Positions 19,401 through 27,237 are shown, counted from the first letter of the stretch. The stretch is 64,000 nucleotides of DNA from Bacteroidales bacterium (GCA_021371955.1 JAJFVD010000013.1:155479-219478), one strand, 5' to 3'. Numbers and translations are program-made. Notes: generated by a model not told the origin, from the letters alone.

Positions 19401-19841
19401 TCCCACATCTGCAATTGGTCTTGATGTAAGATTCTTCTTAACATCAACTGTCGATACGGCTCCTGTAAGGCTCTCTTTTTTCTGAGAACCGTAAGCAATC
19501 ATGACAACGTCTTCCAATACAGCTGCGTCATCTGCCATGACAATGTCAATTGTTGATCTGTTCTTTACTTGTACAGAGACAGTTTTCATCCCAAGGGATG
19601 AAAATTCAAGTGTTGCGTCAGGCGCCACTTTAATAAGATACTGACCGGATTCGCTGGTCGAAACTCCGGTTCTAGCACCTTTAACCACTACAGCAGCACC
19701 AATTACAGCATCGCCCCGGGTATCTAGGACTCTACCCTTGACCGTAATGTTCTGTGCCCACATAGTTCCTGTAATTAGCAGGAGGGCAAAAACCGATAGC
19801 ACTTTTAGGGCTATGCGGTCTCCTTTCTTTGAAACATGCAT
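16485..19841 (-). CDS. SusC/RagA-type TonB-dependent outer-membrane transporter (pair 3)
   Basis: A 1118-residue SusC protein, the largest of the three. Signal peptide 1-29 differs from that of SusC-2 at only three positions. Then come the carboxypeptidase-regulatory-like domain (about 31-105), the LEDVVMIAYGSQKKESLTGA segment, the plug with NPLVVLDNVEV and DIESISVLKDAATTAIYGAR, and the barrel, ending in FGIQIDF. Followed after 5 bases by SusD-3 and then a terminator, so pair 3 is its own unit. No regulator or hydrolase accompanies it. Confidence 0.95.
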   Translation of the reverse strand: MHVSKKGDRIALKVLSVFALLLITGTMWAQNITVKGRVLDTRGDAVIGAAVVVKGARTGVSTSESGQYLIKVAPDATLEFSSLGMKTVSVQVKNRSTIDIVMADDAAVLEDVVMIAYGSQKKESLTGAVSTVDVKKNLTSRPIADVGRALQGTTAGLIVTSKEGGLGGSPTMKIRGNTSTLGGGSGNPLVVLDNVEVPNLSYVNPDDIESISVLKDAATTAIYGARAAFGAILITTKKGSKEGGVQVRYSNNFSWSQPTKVPEPLRPDVQLNYSWLQRNHLSATPTYNLSVIGSIYYNPDMIVKVKEYWDNYKYGDQFGPEMVQGRDYDYGTGGDATKMYFYRSWDLYNMYYNKTAPQQNHNISITGGTKNTKYSISIGSLNQRGMIKPFADSYKRLNVNANLETDVNKYLTVRSGYMLSKSETETPFVWNSTNYPPIYYMYRWASIYPYGTFNGVKTRNAITELEAAKPVNEVTMFHRLNLGASLHILKGLDANFDYVASITNWDAHRQGGNIGGINMFNTLSATYPTVDLLYNPSYSTSSYNYIQEENSTNLRNSYNANIQYENTSLKNHYFKVQLGTNIEDAEYKYYYAKRMTPYDPDKGELNLSGGDQTVSSNHSWWSVAGFYARLNYSFNDKYYLELNGRYDGSSKFSSDSRWGLFPSASAAWRITEEPWMANVKQFMPSLKLRMSVGSNGNQDVPTGSFSPTMSVTNPSGSSNYWLIGGNYTPYVGLPYKLIDPGITWETVTTYDAGLDASFFKGDLSLTFDVYRRITSDMLSSGATLPVSIGAAAPQTNFGELTTDGYELTLNYGHTFSNGLRINVGGQLTDYKSTVTKWNAAEDPTIGNYYDGYELGSIWGFEAERLFQKSDFEYGTDGNILTVVVNGKTQNVYKNLAAGYQKALETNTAAFMFGPGDVKFKDLDGDGIIDFGSNTIGDPGDRKIIGNNQPRYIYGIRLGGAWKGFDLDMFFQGVGKRDLWATGNTVLPGYTGSEQAFKGTDDYWTEDNTGAYFPRPRDYGQVAKWNYVSNSRYLLNMSYLRLKSLVVGYTLPVHITKKVMIQKARIYFSGENLLTFDKLANTAVDPETDWTSVTENDSRSFGRSYPYSKSISFGIQIDF

Positions 19842-19960
19842 GAGTTTAAAAATTTAGGTTAATAAATTTAAGTTTCTGTTATCACTATCTAATTAAAATG
19901 TGAATACAAAGTTCGGACGCAAATTTAAAGAAAAAAACAATACCAACTATCATATTGGAT
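19842..19960 (-). promoter_or_regulatory. Conserved SusC-3 leader and promoter region
   Basis: Carries the same ordered blocks as the SusC-2 leader, with -7 box TAAATTTG at 19920-19927 (full match to TAnnTTTG), about 79 bases before the start. The rest of the gap to 20112 shows nothing recognisable; it contains no clear terminator for lpxK. Confidence 0.65.
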
Positions 19961-20112
19961 AATGAAAAAGGCATTTTGGTTACAATTTGCAAAAATACGT
20001 AATGAAAAGACGGTAAAATTCATCTTTAAACGTATCTGAGAGTAAATATTGATGCCGGAAAGCAAATACCTGCAAAACAATAATATATATTGAGAAAAAC
20101 GACCACTTCTGG

Positions 20113-21135
20113 TTATAAAAGCAAACTATTTTTAGCGTTTTCGTTTAGAATCGTCACTTCGATTGGCAAATAGAATAATCTTTTCTTAACATCCTGAGAA
20201 AGAGACGATAAGGAACGAAGCCTTTGCGCGTCCTTTTCTGTGGTCATTATCAATGAATTAGGGTTATTTCGAGCCCATCTACTAATCCTTCTTCCATCCC
20301 TTTTTGTAAAATTGTGATGGTCGTTAAAATCCAGACTGCTTTCAATTTTGTAGCTATTTACTAGGTGATATCTAAGGGGTTTGGGATTTGCCACCGAGGT
20401 GAGAAGAATCAGAAATTTTGAATAAATGTATCTGTTATCGGCCTCCTCAAATATGGCAACGGGATCGGAATATTTAAGGGAAGTAAAAACTATTTTCTGG
20501 TTTGAAGAAACCTTTAACCGTCTCTCCCAAAGGAACCTTTCGCCGGGGTCCAGCCCGGGAGGGCATTTTGTCACAACTATTATGTCGGCCCTTGAAAGCT
20601 GGTCGGGGAGGTCGCGAAGCTTTCCCACGGGAATAAGATAGTCGGTATCTATAGGGTTGTTGAAATCAATAAGAACAATATTTGTCGAAGGCTTTACGGA
20701 CCTGTGCTGGAAGGCATCGTCAAGTAGGATTACGGATGGCCTCTCTCCTTCCGGAAGCGCCATCAGCTTTTCAATTCCTCTTTTTCTATTTCCGTCTACA
20801 GCAACAATAATATCCGGAAACTTCCTTTTTATCTGCAATGGCTCGTCTCCGCAGTCAATTGCCAGATCAGGCGCGGAAACCATGCGGAAACCTTTGCTTT
20901 TCCGGCCATAACCTCTTGATAATACGGCTACTTTCTCTGTTGGCATGAGCTCCCGGATAAGGAATTCCGTATGGGGTGTCTTGCCTGTTCCGCCAACTGT
21001 AATATTTCCTATAGATATAATAGGTATAGAAAAGCTTTTTGATTTGATAAAAGAGTTGTCGTAAAGACAGTGGCGAACCCTTAATACAAAGTAATACGGG
21101 AAAAGCAGGAGCTTATTTATAAAATCGTATTTCAT
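20113..21135 (-). CDS. lpxK: Tetraacyldisaccharide 4'-kinase
   Basis: A 340-residue LpxK, the inner-membrane kinase that adds the 4'-phosphate to the lipid A precursor. The family's N-terminal membrane-binding helix (about 8-25) precedes the P-loop region SIGNITVGGTGKTPHTEFLI, then VLSRGYGRKSKG, DDAFQHR with the catalytic DD(A)FQH signature, and MTTEKDAQRL near the C-terminus. The start codon directly abuts the stop of the upstream dihydrouridine synthase gene (no gap), so the two form one unit driven from 22115. Length is normal for Bacteroidetes LpxK. Confidence 0.96.
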   Translation of the reverse strand: MKYDFINKLLLFPYYFVLRVRHCLYDNSFIKSKSFSIPIISIGNITVGGTGKTPHTEFLIRELMPTEKVAVLSRGYGRKSKGFRMVSAPDLAIDCGDEPLQIKRKFPDIIVAVDGNRKRGIEKLMALPEGERPSVILLDDAFQHRSVKPSTNIVLIDFNNPIDTDYLIPVGKLRDLPDQLSRADIIVVTKCPPGLDPGERFLWERRLKVSSNQKIVFTSLKYSDPVAIFEEADNRYIYSKFLILLTSVANPKPLRYHLVNSYKIESSLDFNDHHNFTKRDGRRISRWARNNPNSLIMTTEKDAQRLRSLSSLSQDVKKRLFYLPIEVTILNENAKNSLLL

Positions 21136-22110
21136 CTATTGGTATATTTCTTTTATGTTGTCGATTATGCTGAGTACCTCTCTGTAATCATTTTCGGTAA
21201 CGAGCTTCATGCGTATGGGCTTGAAATCGGGAAGCGCTTTAAAATATGCGCTAAGATGCCGGCGCATTTCGAGCACTCCTACTCTCTCTCCTTTTACTTC
21301 AACAGATTTGAGGAGATGTCTTTTTGCAAGATTGGCCTTCTCTTCCACTGTGAGCGGGGGCATGTATTCTCCGGTGGAAAGGTAGTGTTTTATTTCCCTG
21401 AAGATCCATGGGCGGCCGTAGGTCGCCCTCCCTATCATCACTCCGTCTACGCCATACTTGTCAAAGGCCTCTTTTGCCCCTTCGGGGGATATAATGTCGC
21501 CGTTTCCTATTATCGGTATTTTAATACGCGGGTTCTTCTTTATCTCTCCAATTAGAGTCCAGTCGGCCTCGCCTTTATACATCTGCATCCTGGTGCGGCC
21601 GTGAACTGTGAGGGCGGCAATTCCTGCGTCCTGGAGCTGCTCGGCCAGTTCAACTATAATTTTTGAATTTTCGTCCCAGCCGAGCCGTGTTTTTACTGTT
21701 ACCGGAAGCTTTACTGCATCCACAACTCTTTTTGTTATGTCCAGCATCTTTTCCGGGTATCGCATCATGCCGGAACCGGCACCTCTGTTTGCAATTTTAT
21801 TTACGGGACAGCCGAAGTTGATGTCTATGAAAGACGGGTTTGCCTGCTCGGCCATTTTTGCCGCTTCGGCCATTGCCTCAGGAATGTGTCCGTATATCTG
21901 AATTCCTATCGGACGCTCGTACGGGAATGTTTCAAGTTTGTCAAGTGATCTTTTAATATCTCTCACGAGTGCATCGGAAGAGACAAATTCGGTATACATC
22001 ACATCTGCACCATATTCTTTGCATATATAACGAAATGACGCATCTGTAACGTCTTCCATTGGTGCAAGAAAAAGGGGCTTCTCCCCAAGTTCAATTTCGC
22101 CGATTTTCAT
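21136..22110 (-). CDS. dusB: tRNA-dihydrouridine synthase
   Basis: A 324-residue flavoprotein of the Dus family, which reduces uridine to dihydrouridine in tRNA using FMN and NADPH. Visible: FLAPMEDVTDASFRYI (FMN-binding start), FGCPVNKIANRGAGSGM with the catalytic Cys, VTVKTRLGW, LTVHGRTRMQMYKGEAD, and IIGNGDI with VMIGRATYGRPWIF for phosphate binding. The C-terminal RNA-binding helical domain is present. The DusB assignment (rather than DusA/C) follows from overall pattern and is less certain than the family. It is translationally adjacent to lpxK. Its promoter box ends four bases before the ATG, implying a leaderless or nearly leaderless message. Confidence 0.93.
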   Translation of the reverse strand: MKIGEIELGEKPLFLAPMEDVTDASFRYICKEYGADVMYTEFVSSDALVRDIKRSLDKLETFPYERPIGIQIYGHIPEAMAEAAKMAEQANPSFIDINFGCPVNKIANRGAGSGMMRYPEKMLDITKRVVDAVKLPVTVKTRLGWDENSKIIVELAEQLQDAGIAALTVHGRTRMQMYKGEADWTLIGEIKKNPRIKIPIIGNGDIISPEGAKEAFDKYGVDGVMIGRATYGRPWIFREIKHYLSTGEYMPPLTVEEKANLAKRHLLKSVEVKGERVGVLEMRRHLSAYFKALPDFKPIRMKLVTENDYREVLSIIDNIKEIYQ

Positions 22111-22114
22111 ATCG

Positions 22115-22122
22115 CAAAAGTA
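22115..22122 (-). promoter_or_regulatory. -7 box of dusB-lpxK, almost at the start codon
   Basis: Reads TACTTTTG on the minus strand (full TAnnTTTG match). The start codon A is at 22110, so transcription would begin at or next to it. Confidence 0.55.
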
Positions 22123-22126
22123 GAAA

Positions 22127-22156
22127 TTTGAATACGAATAAAAAAGAGTAATTTTG
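22127..22156 (+). promoter_or_regulatory. Promoter of pfkA
   Basis: TTTG at 22127-22130, 18-base spacer, TAATTTTG at 22149-22156. Strong match to the Bacteroides -33/-7 pattern, 30 bases before the start codon. Confidence 0.7.
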
Positions 22157-22186
22157 TCGCTTGAATTTTAAGCTAATTAAAAGGCT

Positions 22187-23176
22187 ATGCGCACAAGAAA
22201 AAACATAAGGCGGATTGGTGTTCTTACATCGGGCGGCGACTCACCGGGAATGAATGCTGCCATTAGGGCGGTAGTGAGAACTGCGATTTACAACAATCTG
22301 GAGGTTGTTGGAATTATGAGGGGTTATTCGGGTTTACTGAGCAAGCAGTTTATGAGTATGCAGTCGCACTCTGTTTCAAAGATTATCTCGCAGGGCGGCA
22401 CAATGCTCAAATCTTCGCGTTGTCCGGAGTTTAAAAATCCGGAAGTGAGGAAGGTGGCGTATGAAAATCTTCAGGAGTCCTGCATTGATGCTCTTGTTGT
22501 TATAGGTGGAGACGGTTCTTTCCGCGGGGCCAATCTTCTTTTCAAGGAATTTGGTCTGCCTGTGGTTGGTATCCCCGGAACTATCGACAATGATATTTAC
22601 GGCACCGATTTTACCATCGGATTCGATACCGCTATTAATACTGCGGTTTCTGCGGTGGACAAACTTCGCGATACTGCCGATTCGCACAATCTGATATTTT
22701 TTGTGGAGGTTATGGGACGTGATGCAGGGTTCATAGCTCTAAACACTTCCATTGCAACAGGAGCCGAGGCGACGCTGGTTCCCGAAATCCATACCGATAT
22801 CGACAAGTTGTGCAGTTACATGGAACTGGACAGGCGCAAGAACAAAACTTCAAGTATTATTATTGTGGCCGAAGGCGAGGATGGCGGCGGCGCCATAGGG
22901 GTAGCGCAAAAAGTTAAAGAGCGCCTGCCTAATTACGAAGCACGTGTTACTACTCTTGGCCATATTCAGCGTGGCGGCTCTCCTTCCTGCAACGACAGGG
23001 TTCTCGCAAGCCTGCTGGGACACGAGGCGGTGAATGCTCTTATAAGCGGCAGAAGCGGCGTAATGATTGGCCAGATGCAAAATCAGGTTGTATTTACTCC
23101 TTTCGACGAAGCATGTACCCGACACAATGAAATAAATAAAAAGTTGTACGAAATAAGCAGGATTTTGTCACTTTAA
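22187..23176 (+). CDS. pfkA: 6-phosphofructokinase
   Basis: A 329-residue group A phosphofructokinase, committing fructose 6-phosphate to glycolysis. Visible: LTSGGDSPGMNAAIRAVV (nucleotide-binding start), VIGGDGSFRGA with the Gly pattern of ATP-using rather than pyrophosphate-using enzymes, PGTIDNDIYGTD with the catalytic Asp, EVMGRDAGFIAL, and HIQRGGSPSCNDRVLAS with the effector/substrate Arg. Length matches the short bacterial ATP enzymes. It stands alone between a divergent dusB-lpxK unit and the rplM promoter. Cytoplasmic. Confidence 0.96.
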   Translation: MRTRKNIRRIGVLTSGGDSPGMNAAIRAVVRTAIYNNLEVVGIMRGYSGLLSKQFMSMQSHSVSKIISQGGTMLKSSRCPEFKNPEVRKVAYENLQESCIDALVVIGGDGSFRGANLLFKEFGLPVVGIPGTIDNDIYGTDFTIGFDTAINTAVSAVDKLRDTADSHNLIFFVEVMGRDAGFIALNTSIATGAEATLVPEIHTDIDKLCSYMELDRRKNKTSSIIIVAEGEDGGGAIGVAQKVKERLPNYEARVTTLGHIQRGGSPSCNDRVLASLLGHEAVNALISGRSGVMIGQMQNQVVFTPFDEACTRHNEINKKLYEISRILSL

Positions 23177-23194
23177 AAAATAGTTGTAACTTCG
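23164..23194 (+). promoter_or_regulatory. Promoter of rplM-rpsI
   Basis: TTTG at 23164-23167, exactly 19 bases, then TAACTTCG at 23187-23194, one base off the -7 consensus. It overlaps the last codons of pfkA, and transcription would start close to 23198. Confidence 0.65.
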
Positions 23195-23224
23195 CAGCCC
23201 CCTATTTTATGGGGAAATCGCAAC
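23183..23224 (+). promoter_or_regulatory. Possible rplM leader hairpin
   Basis: CCCC (23198-23202) pairs with GGGG (23211-23214) around an AT loop, and flanking GTTG/CAAC could extend it, though the outer half lies upstream of the predicted transcription start. L13 leader RNAs are known in Bacteroidia; whether this is one would need a covariance-model search. Confidence 0.35.
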
Positions 23225-23255
23225 ATATTTATATATTAATCTAAAAATCAACAAA

Positions 23256-23708
23256 GTGGACACATTGAGTTACAAGACCGTGTCGGCAAATAAAGCTACC
23301 GTTACCAAAGGTTGGGTAGTAATTGATGCCACCGATCAAGTATTAGGAAGACTTTCTTCGAGGGTTGCTCTCATCCTTCGCGGAAAGCACAAAGCCAACT
23401 ACACGCCACACGTGGACTGCGGTGATAATGTTATCATTCTCAACGCTACAAAAGTTCGCCTCACTGGTAAGAAGTTGACTGACAAGGTGTACGTTCGTCA
23501 CACCGGTTATCCCGGCGGGCAGAGATTCAGATCTCCTAAGGAGCAATTTGAAGTTAAGCCGTTAGCCGTAGTTGAGCACGCCATCAAAGGCATGCTGCCA
23601 AAGAATCGCCTTGGAGCGGAACTGTTTCGCAATCTCTTCGTTTACGAAGGATCGGAGCATCCTCATCAGGCACAGCAACCAAAAGAAATTAAACTAACAG
23701 AAATTTAA
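23256..23708 (+). CDS. rplM: 50S ribosomal protein L13
   Basis: A 150-residue L13, an early-assembling protein of the large ribosomal subunit. It begins with GTG, giving MDTLSYKTVSANKATV, the N-terminus typical of Bacteroidales L13. Core motifs: WVVIDATDQVLGRLSS, LRGKHKANYTPHVDCGD, YVRHTGYPGGQ and GMLPKNRLG. rpsI follows after 7 bases, the usual rplM-rpsI pairing. A promoter is visible at 23164-23194. Confidence 0.97.
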   Translation: MDTLSYKTVSANKATVTKGWVVIDATDQVLGRLSSRVALILRGKHKANYTPHVDCGDNVIILNATKVRLTGKKLTDKVYVRHTGYPGGQRFRSPKEQFEVKPLAVVEHAIKGMLPKNRLGAELFRNLFVYEGSEHPHQAQQPKEIKLTEI

Positions 23709-23715
23709 ACAGAGC

Positions 23716-24105
23716 ATGGAAGTAATTAACGCCCTTGGAAGACGAAAATCAGCAGTTGCTCGCGTTTATGTTAAAACAGGTAAAGGTAACATTACGATTA
23801 ACGACAGAGCTCTCGAAAACTATTTTGTAGACGAAACTCTTCAGTATATCGTAAAGCAGGCACTTGAACTTACTAACACTCTTTCGCAGTTTGACATCAA
23901 AGTCAACCTCGATGGTGGTGGAATTAAAGGTCAGGCAGAGGCTCTCCGCCTTGGTATTGCCCGCGCTCTCTGCAAAATTGATGTAGAGGCTTACCGTCCC
24001 GTACTAAAGTCTAATGGCCTTCTTACCCGCGACCCTAGAGAGGTTGAGAGAAAGAAACCTGGACAGCCTGGTGCACGTAGACGCTTCCAATTCAGCAAAC
24101 GTTAA
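23716..24105 (+). CDS. rpsI: 30S ribosomal protein S9
   Basis: A 129-residue S9. Visible: NALGRRKSAVARVYV at the N-terminus, GGGIKGQAEALRLGIARAL, and the C-terminal basic tail ending KKPGQPGARRRFQFSKR, whose last Arg reaches the P-site tRNA anticodon. Standard length. Co-transcribed with rplM, followed by a 245-base gap before rpsB. Confidence 0.97.
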   Translation: MEVINALGRRKSAVARVYVKTGKGNITINDRALENYFVDETLQYIVKQALELTNTLSQFDIKVNLDGGGIKGQAEALRLGIARALCKIDVEAYRPVLKSNGLLTRDPREVERKKPGQPGARRRFQFSKR

Positions 24106-24350
24106 TATTTATTTATTAATTAGAAAACTGATTTATTGCACAGTCTGGATTACAAAATTGCAGGATCTGAATAGCAGGAAACAGTATCGGAAAGGTCAAA
24201 ACTCAATAAGAGCATAAACAAAAAGATACAGACATCGCAAAAACAGCTGCCACAATTTGTCCTACTGCGGAAAATCAGGGAGATCGAAAAAGTTCGCTAC
24301 TCCCGGTTGAAGAAAAGAGAAACACAAAAATTATCAAACATTATTAAAAA
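24106..24350 (+). promoter_or_regulatory. Long leader region before rpsB
   Basis: 245 bases with no credible gene between rpsI and rpsB. No TAnnTTTG promoter box stands out. GC-richer islands (GCAGGATCTGAATAGCAGG; CAGCTGCCAC; ACTCCCGGT) within AT-rich flanks suggest a structured RNA leader, as many ribosomal operons are autoregulated through one. I could not draw a convincing fold by eye. Confidence 0.3.
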
Positions 24351-25265
24351 ATGCCTAGAACTAATTTCCAAGAACTACTTGATGCAGGTGTTCACTTTGG
24401 TCACCTAAAGAGAAAATGGAATCCAAAAATGGCTCCTTATATTTTTATGGAGAAGAACGGGATTCACATCATTGACCTGCACAAGACCGTTATCAAAATA
24501 GATGAGGCTTCAAATGTATTGAAGTCACTGGCGAAAGCAGGACGTAAAATCCTGTTTGTAGCTACAAAAAAACAGGCTAAAGATATCGTTTCAGAATATG
24601 CTAAGTCTGTAAATATGCCATATGTAACCGAGCGCTGGCCCGGTGGTATGCTTACAAATTTCCCTACTATCCGTAAGGCAGTAAAGAAAATGAACACCAT
24701 CGACAAGATGATGACAGACGGAACTTTCGAAACTCTTGCAAAACGTGAAAAACTTCAGGTTACACGTCAGAGAGCAAAACTCGAAAAGAATCTCGGTTCA
24801 ATCGCCGACCTAAACCGTCTACCTTCTGCACTGTTTATTGTTGACATCCAAAAAGAGATGAACGCCGTTAAAGAGGCAAATCGTCTAAACATACCGGTTA
24901 TCGCGATGGTTGATACATGTTGCGATCCAGGTCCGATTGATTTCGTGATACCGGCAAATGACGATGCAGCCAAATCAATTTCTCTCATTATGGAGCGTAT
25001 AAGTCAGGCAATTTCAGAAGGTCTTGCCGAAAGAAAACTGGAGAAAGAGAAAGAAGGTCCCGCAGAGAATAAAGATTCTTCGGCACCGGAAAGTGGAAGT
25101 GGAAGCGGAAAAAGAACCCGTGTACGCAAAGTTGTACAAAAGGGTGAAGGAACTCCCGAAGCAGAAGTTGCACCAGCAGTTGAAGCAGCGGCAGAAGTTG
25201 CTCCTGTCGAAGCAGCTCCAGTAGTAGTTGTATCTGAGGCTATTGCACCGGAAGCAGCTGAATAA
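24351..25265 (+). CDS. rpsB: 30S ribosomal protein S2
   Basis: S2 of 304 residues. The core (about 1-225) has [55 protein letters not shown] and [20 protein letters not shown]. The last 75-80 residues are a low-complexity extension rich in Ala, Glu, Pro and Val, beginning near [20 protein letters not shown]. That makes the protein about 50 residues longer than a typical S2. Bacteroidetes S2 often carries a variable tail. It is followed by tsf after 69 bases, the universal rpsB-tsf pairing. Confidence 0.97.
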   Translation: MPRTNFQELLDAGVHFGHLKRKWNPKMAPYIFMEKNGIHIIDLHKTVIKIDEASNVLKSLAKAGRKILFVATKKQAKDIVSEYAKSVNMPYVTERWPGGMLTNFPTIRKAVKKMNTIDKMMTDGTFETLAKREKLQVTRQRAKLEKNLGSIADLNRLPSALFIVDIQKEMNAVKEANRLNIPVIAMVDTCCDPGPIDFVIPANDDAAKSISLIMERISQAISEGLAERKLEKEKEGPAENKDSSAPESGSGSGKRTRVRKVVQKGEGTPEAEVAPAVEAAAEVAPVEAAPVVVVSEAIAPEAAE

Positions 25266-25334
25266 GCGGCGCCGGCATAAACCACAGAGACTCCGGAAAA
25301 TTAATACTAACGATTTATTTTTATTTATTCTAAT

Positions 25335-26159
25335 ATGGAAATCAAAGCAACAGATGTTGCCAAATTGCGCCAAATGACCGGTGCCGGAATGATGGACTGT
25401 AAAAGTGCATTAGTTGAGGCAAACGGCGATTTTGATAAAGCAAAAGACATTATCCGCGAAAAGGGTAAGCTTATAGCAGCTAAAAGGGCTGACCGCGACA
25501 CAACTGAGGGTTCCGTTATTGCTCTTACAAAAGATAATAACACAAAGGCTATTCTTGTATGCCTTGGATGCGAAACCGATTTCGTGTCAAAAAATACAGA
25601 ATTTCAACAACTTGCAAATAAAATTGCAGCAACCGCTTTAAGCGCAATGCCTGCCAACCTAGACGAGCTTAAAACTCTCAAAATGGGCGACCTTACAATT
25701 GAAGAAGCTGTAACTCAACAAACCGGAAAGAGCGGCGAAAAACATGCACTTCCTTTTTATGCAAAACTGGAAGCACCATTCATTGCAACCTATATCCACA
25801 CAAATGGTAAACTTGCAACTGCAGTTGGTTTTTCAAAAGTAATCAGCCCGGAAGTAGGCGACGAAATTGCAATGCAGATTACAGCCATGAACCCTGTATC
25901 TGTTAGCAAAGACAGCTGTCCTAAAGAGGTTATTGAAAAAGAACTTGAAATCTATCGTATCCAGATCCGCGAAGAGGGTAAACCAGAACATATGGTTGAA
26001 CAAATCGCTCAGGGTAAACTAAACAAATTCTTCAAAGAGAGCACTCTCGAAGAGCAAACATTTGTTCAGGACGGTAAGATTACAGTTTCTGCCTACCTCA
26101 AAAGCGTAGACCCGGAAGTTAAAGTAACCGGATTCTACAGATACTCACTCAACGACTAA
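25335..26159 (+). CDS. tsf: Elongation factor Ts
   Basis: A 274-residue EF-Ts, the GDP/GTP exchange factor of EF-Tu. N-terminal UBA-like domain with LRQMTGAGMMDCKSALVEA, the core with CLGCETDFVSKNTEFQ (the TDF loop that inserts into EF-Tu), and the C-terminal ILREEGKPEHMVEQIAQGKL-like helix (here IQIREEGKPEHMVEQIAQGK). Normal length. The operon ends here and is closed by the terminator at 26242. Confidence 0.97.
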   Translation: MEIKATDVAKLRQMTGAGMMDCKSALVEANGDFDKAKDIIREKGKLIAAKRADRDTTEGSVIALTKDNNTKAILVCLGCETDFVSKNTEFQQLANKIAATALSAMPANLDELKTLKMGDLTIEEAVTQQTGKSGEKHALPFYAKLEAPFIATYIHTNGKLATAVGFSKVISPEVGDEIAMQITAMNPVSVSKDSCPKEVIEKELEIYRIQIREEGKPEHMVEQIAQGKLNKFFKESTLEEQTFVQDGKITVSAYLKSVDPEVKVTGFYRYSLND

Positions 26160-26166
26160 TTAAGCA

Positions 26167-26233
26167 CAAGCACCGCTTAAAATTAAGTAAAGCCAAAGGC
26201 TCTGCATAAAATTAAGTCCCAAGCACCGCTTAA
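26167..26233 (+). repeat. Short direct repeat after tsf
   Basis: CAAGCACCGCTTAA occurs at 26167-26180 and again at 26220-26233, with AAAATTAAGT also repeated between, making an imperfect 53-base period. It lies between the tsf stop and its terminator. No function seen. Confidence 0.6.
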
Positions 26234-26241
26234 TAAATATT

Positions 26242-26275
26242 AAACCCCACCCCGGAATACCGGAGTGGGGTTTTG
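26242..26275 (+). terminator. Intrinsic terminator of the rpsB-tsf operon
   Basis: AAACCCCACcCCGG pairs with CCGGaGTGGGGTTTT; strong stem with tetra-T tail. Confidence 0.88.
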
Positions 26276-26331
26276 TCATAACCACCACCAACCAAGTCCC
26301 CGCACCCACACCACCAAGCCCCTCCCCCGTT

Positions 26332-26444
26332 TTTTCCCCAGGGGAAATTTGTTTATTCACTCATAATCTGCACATTAGCACAATTAAGACAAAAGCATTA
26401 TTTGATTGATAATCTTTCACTTAACAAATTTCCCCTGGGGAAAA
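26332..26444. repeat. Bipartite palindromic (REP/BIME-like) element, copy A
   Basis: 113 bases. The two ends are 24-base inverted repeats (26332-26355 and 26421-26444, one or two differences), and each arm holds a 15-base palindrome TTTCCCCAGGGGAAA or its complement, so each can fold as its own hairpin. The interior is AT-rich and about 85 percent identical to copy B. It ends 37 bases from the 3' end of the RAYT transposase gene. Confidence 0.85.
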
Positions 26445-26481
26445 GTGCCCCTTGCCCCTGAAACCTCGGGCGCCCACCTCC

Positions 26482-27237
26482 TTACGCCTTCCTTACAAAC
26501 TCATAGCTAACATGAAGCATATTTGCAATTTGTATATACGACGCTCTTGTGTTTGATTTGAGGTTATTAGCTAATAAGCGAAGTTCTTGTCTTGACAGCT
26601 CTTTAAGAAATCTTCCGGCCAACTGTTTTTGAAGTACTTTATTTAAGTCTGCATACGAAATCAAAATCCGGATTTCTTTTTCCTCTTTTATATCTCCGTC
26701 TGTAAAATCAGACCTTTTAAGTTCGGCTAAAAATTTACTTTCTGATTCAAACAGAAGTTTTACAAATTCAGTGTCTACTTTTATTTTACTGCTACTCCAT
26801 TTCTCTTCATTGAAGTATAATTCAACAGAAGACCATCTATACTCAATGGCATTTTTTACAATTCCTGCTTCCACAGGATTTAACAAAATGTAAATCAGGC
26901 TATTTCTAAATTTCTGCATGCTATTCTTTGGTGCACTCGAATAAGGACTTGAAAATAAATTACCGCTGCTTTTATGCTTCCTGTTGTACCATTTTACATA
27001 ACAAACCAGAATAGATGATACAAAAGCAGAAAGGTTATTTGATTTCGCCAGTAAATGAACATGATTATCCATTAAAACATATGCAAATAGTTGAACATTA
27101 TGCTTTAACGCACTCTTCTCAATATGCGAATAAAAGACATTCCTGTCTTCATCGTCATAAAAAATTACAAATCTGGAATTTCCGCGTAAGTAGATGTGGT
27201 AGATACCCACTTCTGTGATTATTCTCCTCTCTCTCAT
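26482..27237 (-). CDS. REP-associated tyrosine transposase (RAYT, Y1/HUH family)
   Basis: A 251-residue single-domain HUH endonuclease related to IS200/IS605 transposases. The N-terminal core has GIYHIYLRGN, the metal-binding HUH motif in DNHVHLL (His59, His61), and YVKWYNRKHKSSGNLF with the likely nucleophile tyrosine (Tyr80 or Tyr84). YILLNPVEAGIV is a hallmark of the RAYT subgroup. Residues about 210-251 form a DnaA-like helix-turn-helix, also seen in many RAYTs. No IS ends flank it; instead it lies between two copies of a bipartite palindromic element, with a third copy at 60391. RAYTs are domesticated and cut or move REP hairpins in proteobacteria. No disruption is seen, so it may be active. 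Confidence 0.9.
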   Translation of the reverse strand: MRERRIITEVGIYHIYLRGNSRFVIFYDDEDRNVFYSHIEKSALKHNVQLFAYVLMDNHVHLLAKSNNLSAFVSSILVCYVKWYNRKHKSSGNLFSSPYSSAPKNSMQKFRNSLIYILLNPVEAGIVKNAIEYRWSSVELYFNEEKWSSSKIKVDTEFVKLLFESESKFLAELKRSDFTDGDIKEEKEIRILISYADLNKVLQKQLAGRFLKELSRQELRLLANNLKSNTRASYIQIANMLHVSYEFVRKA

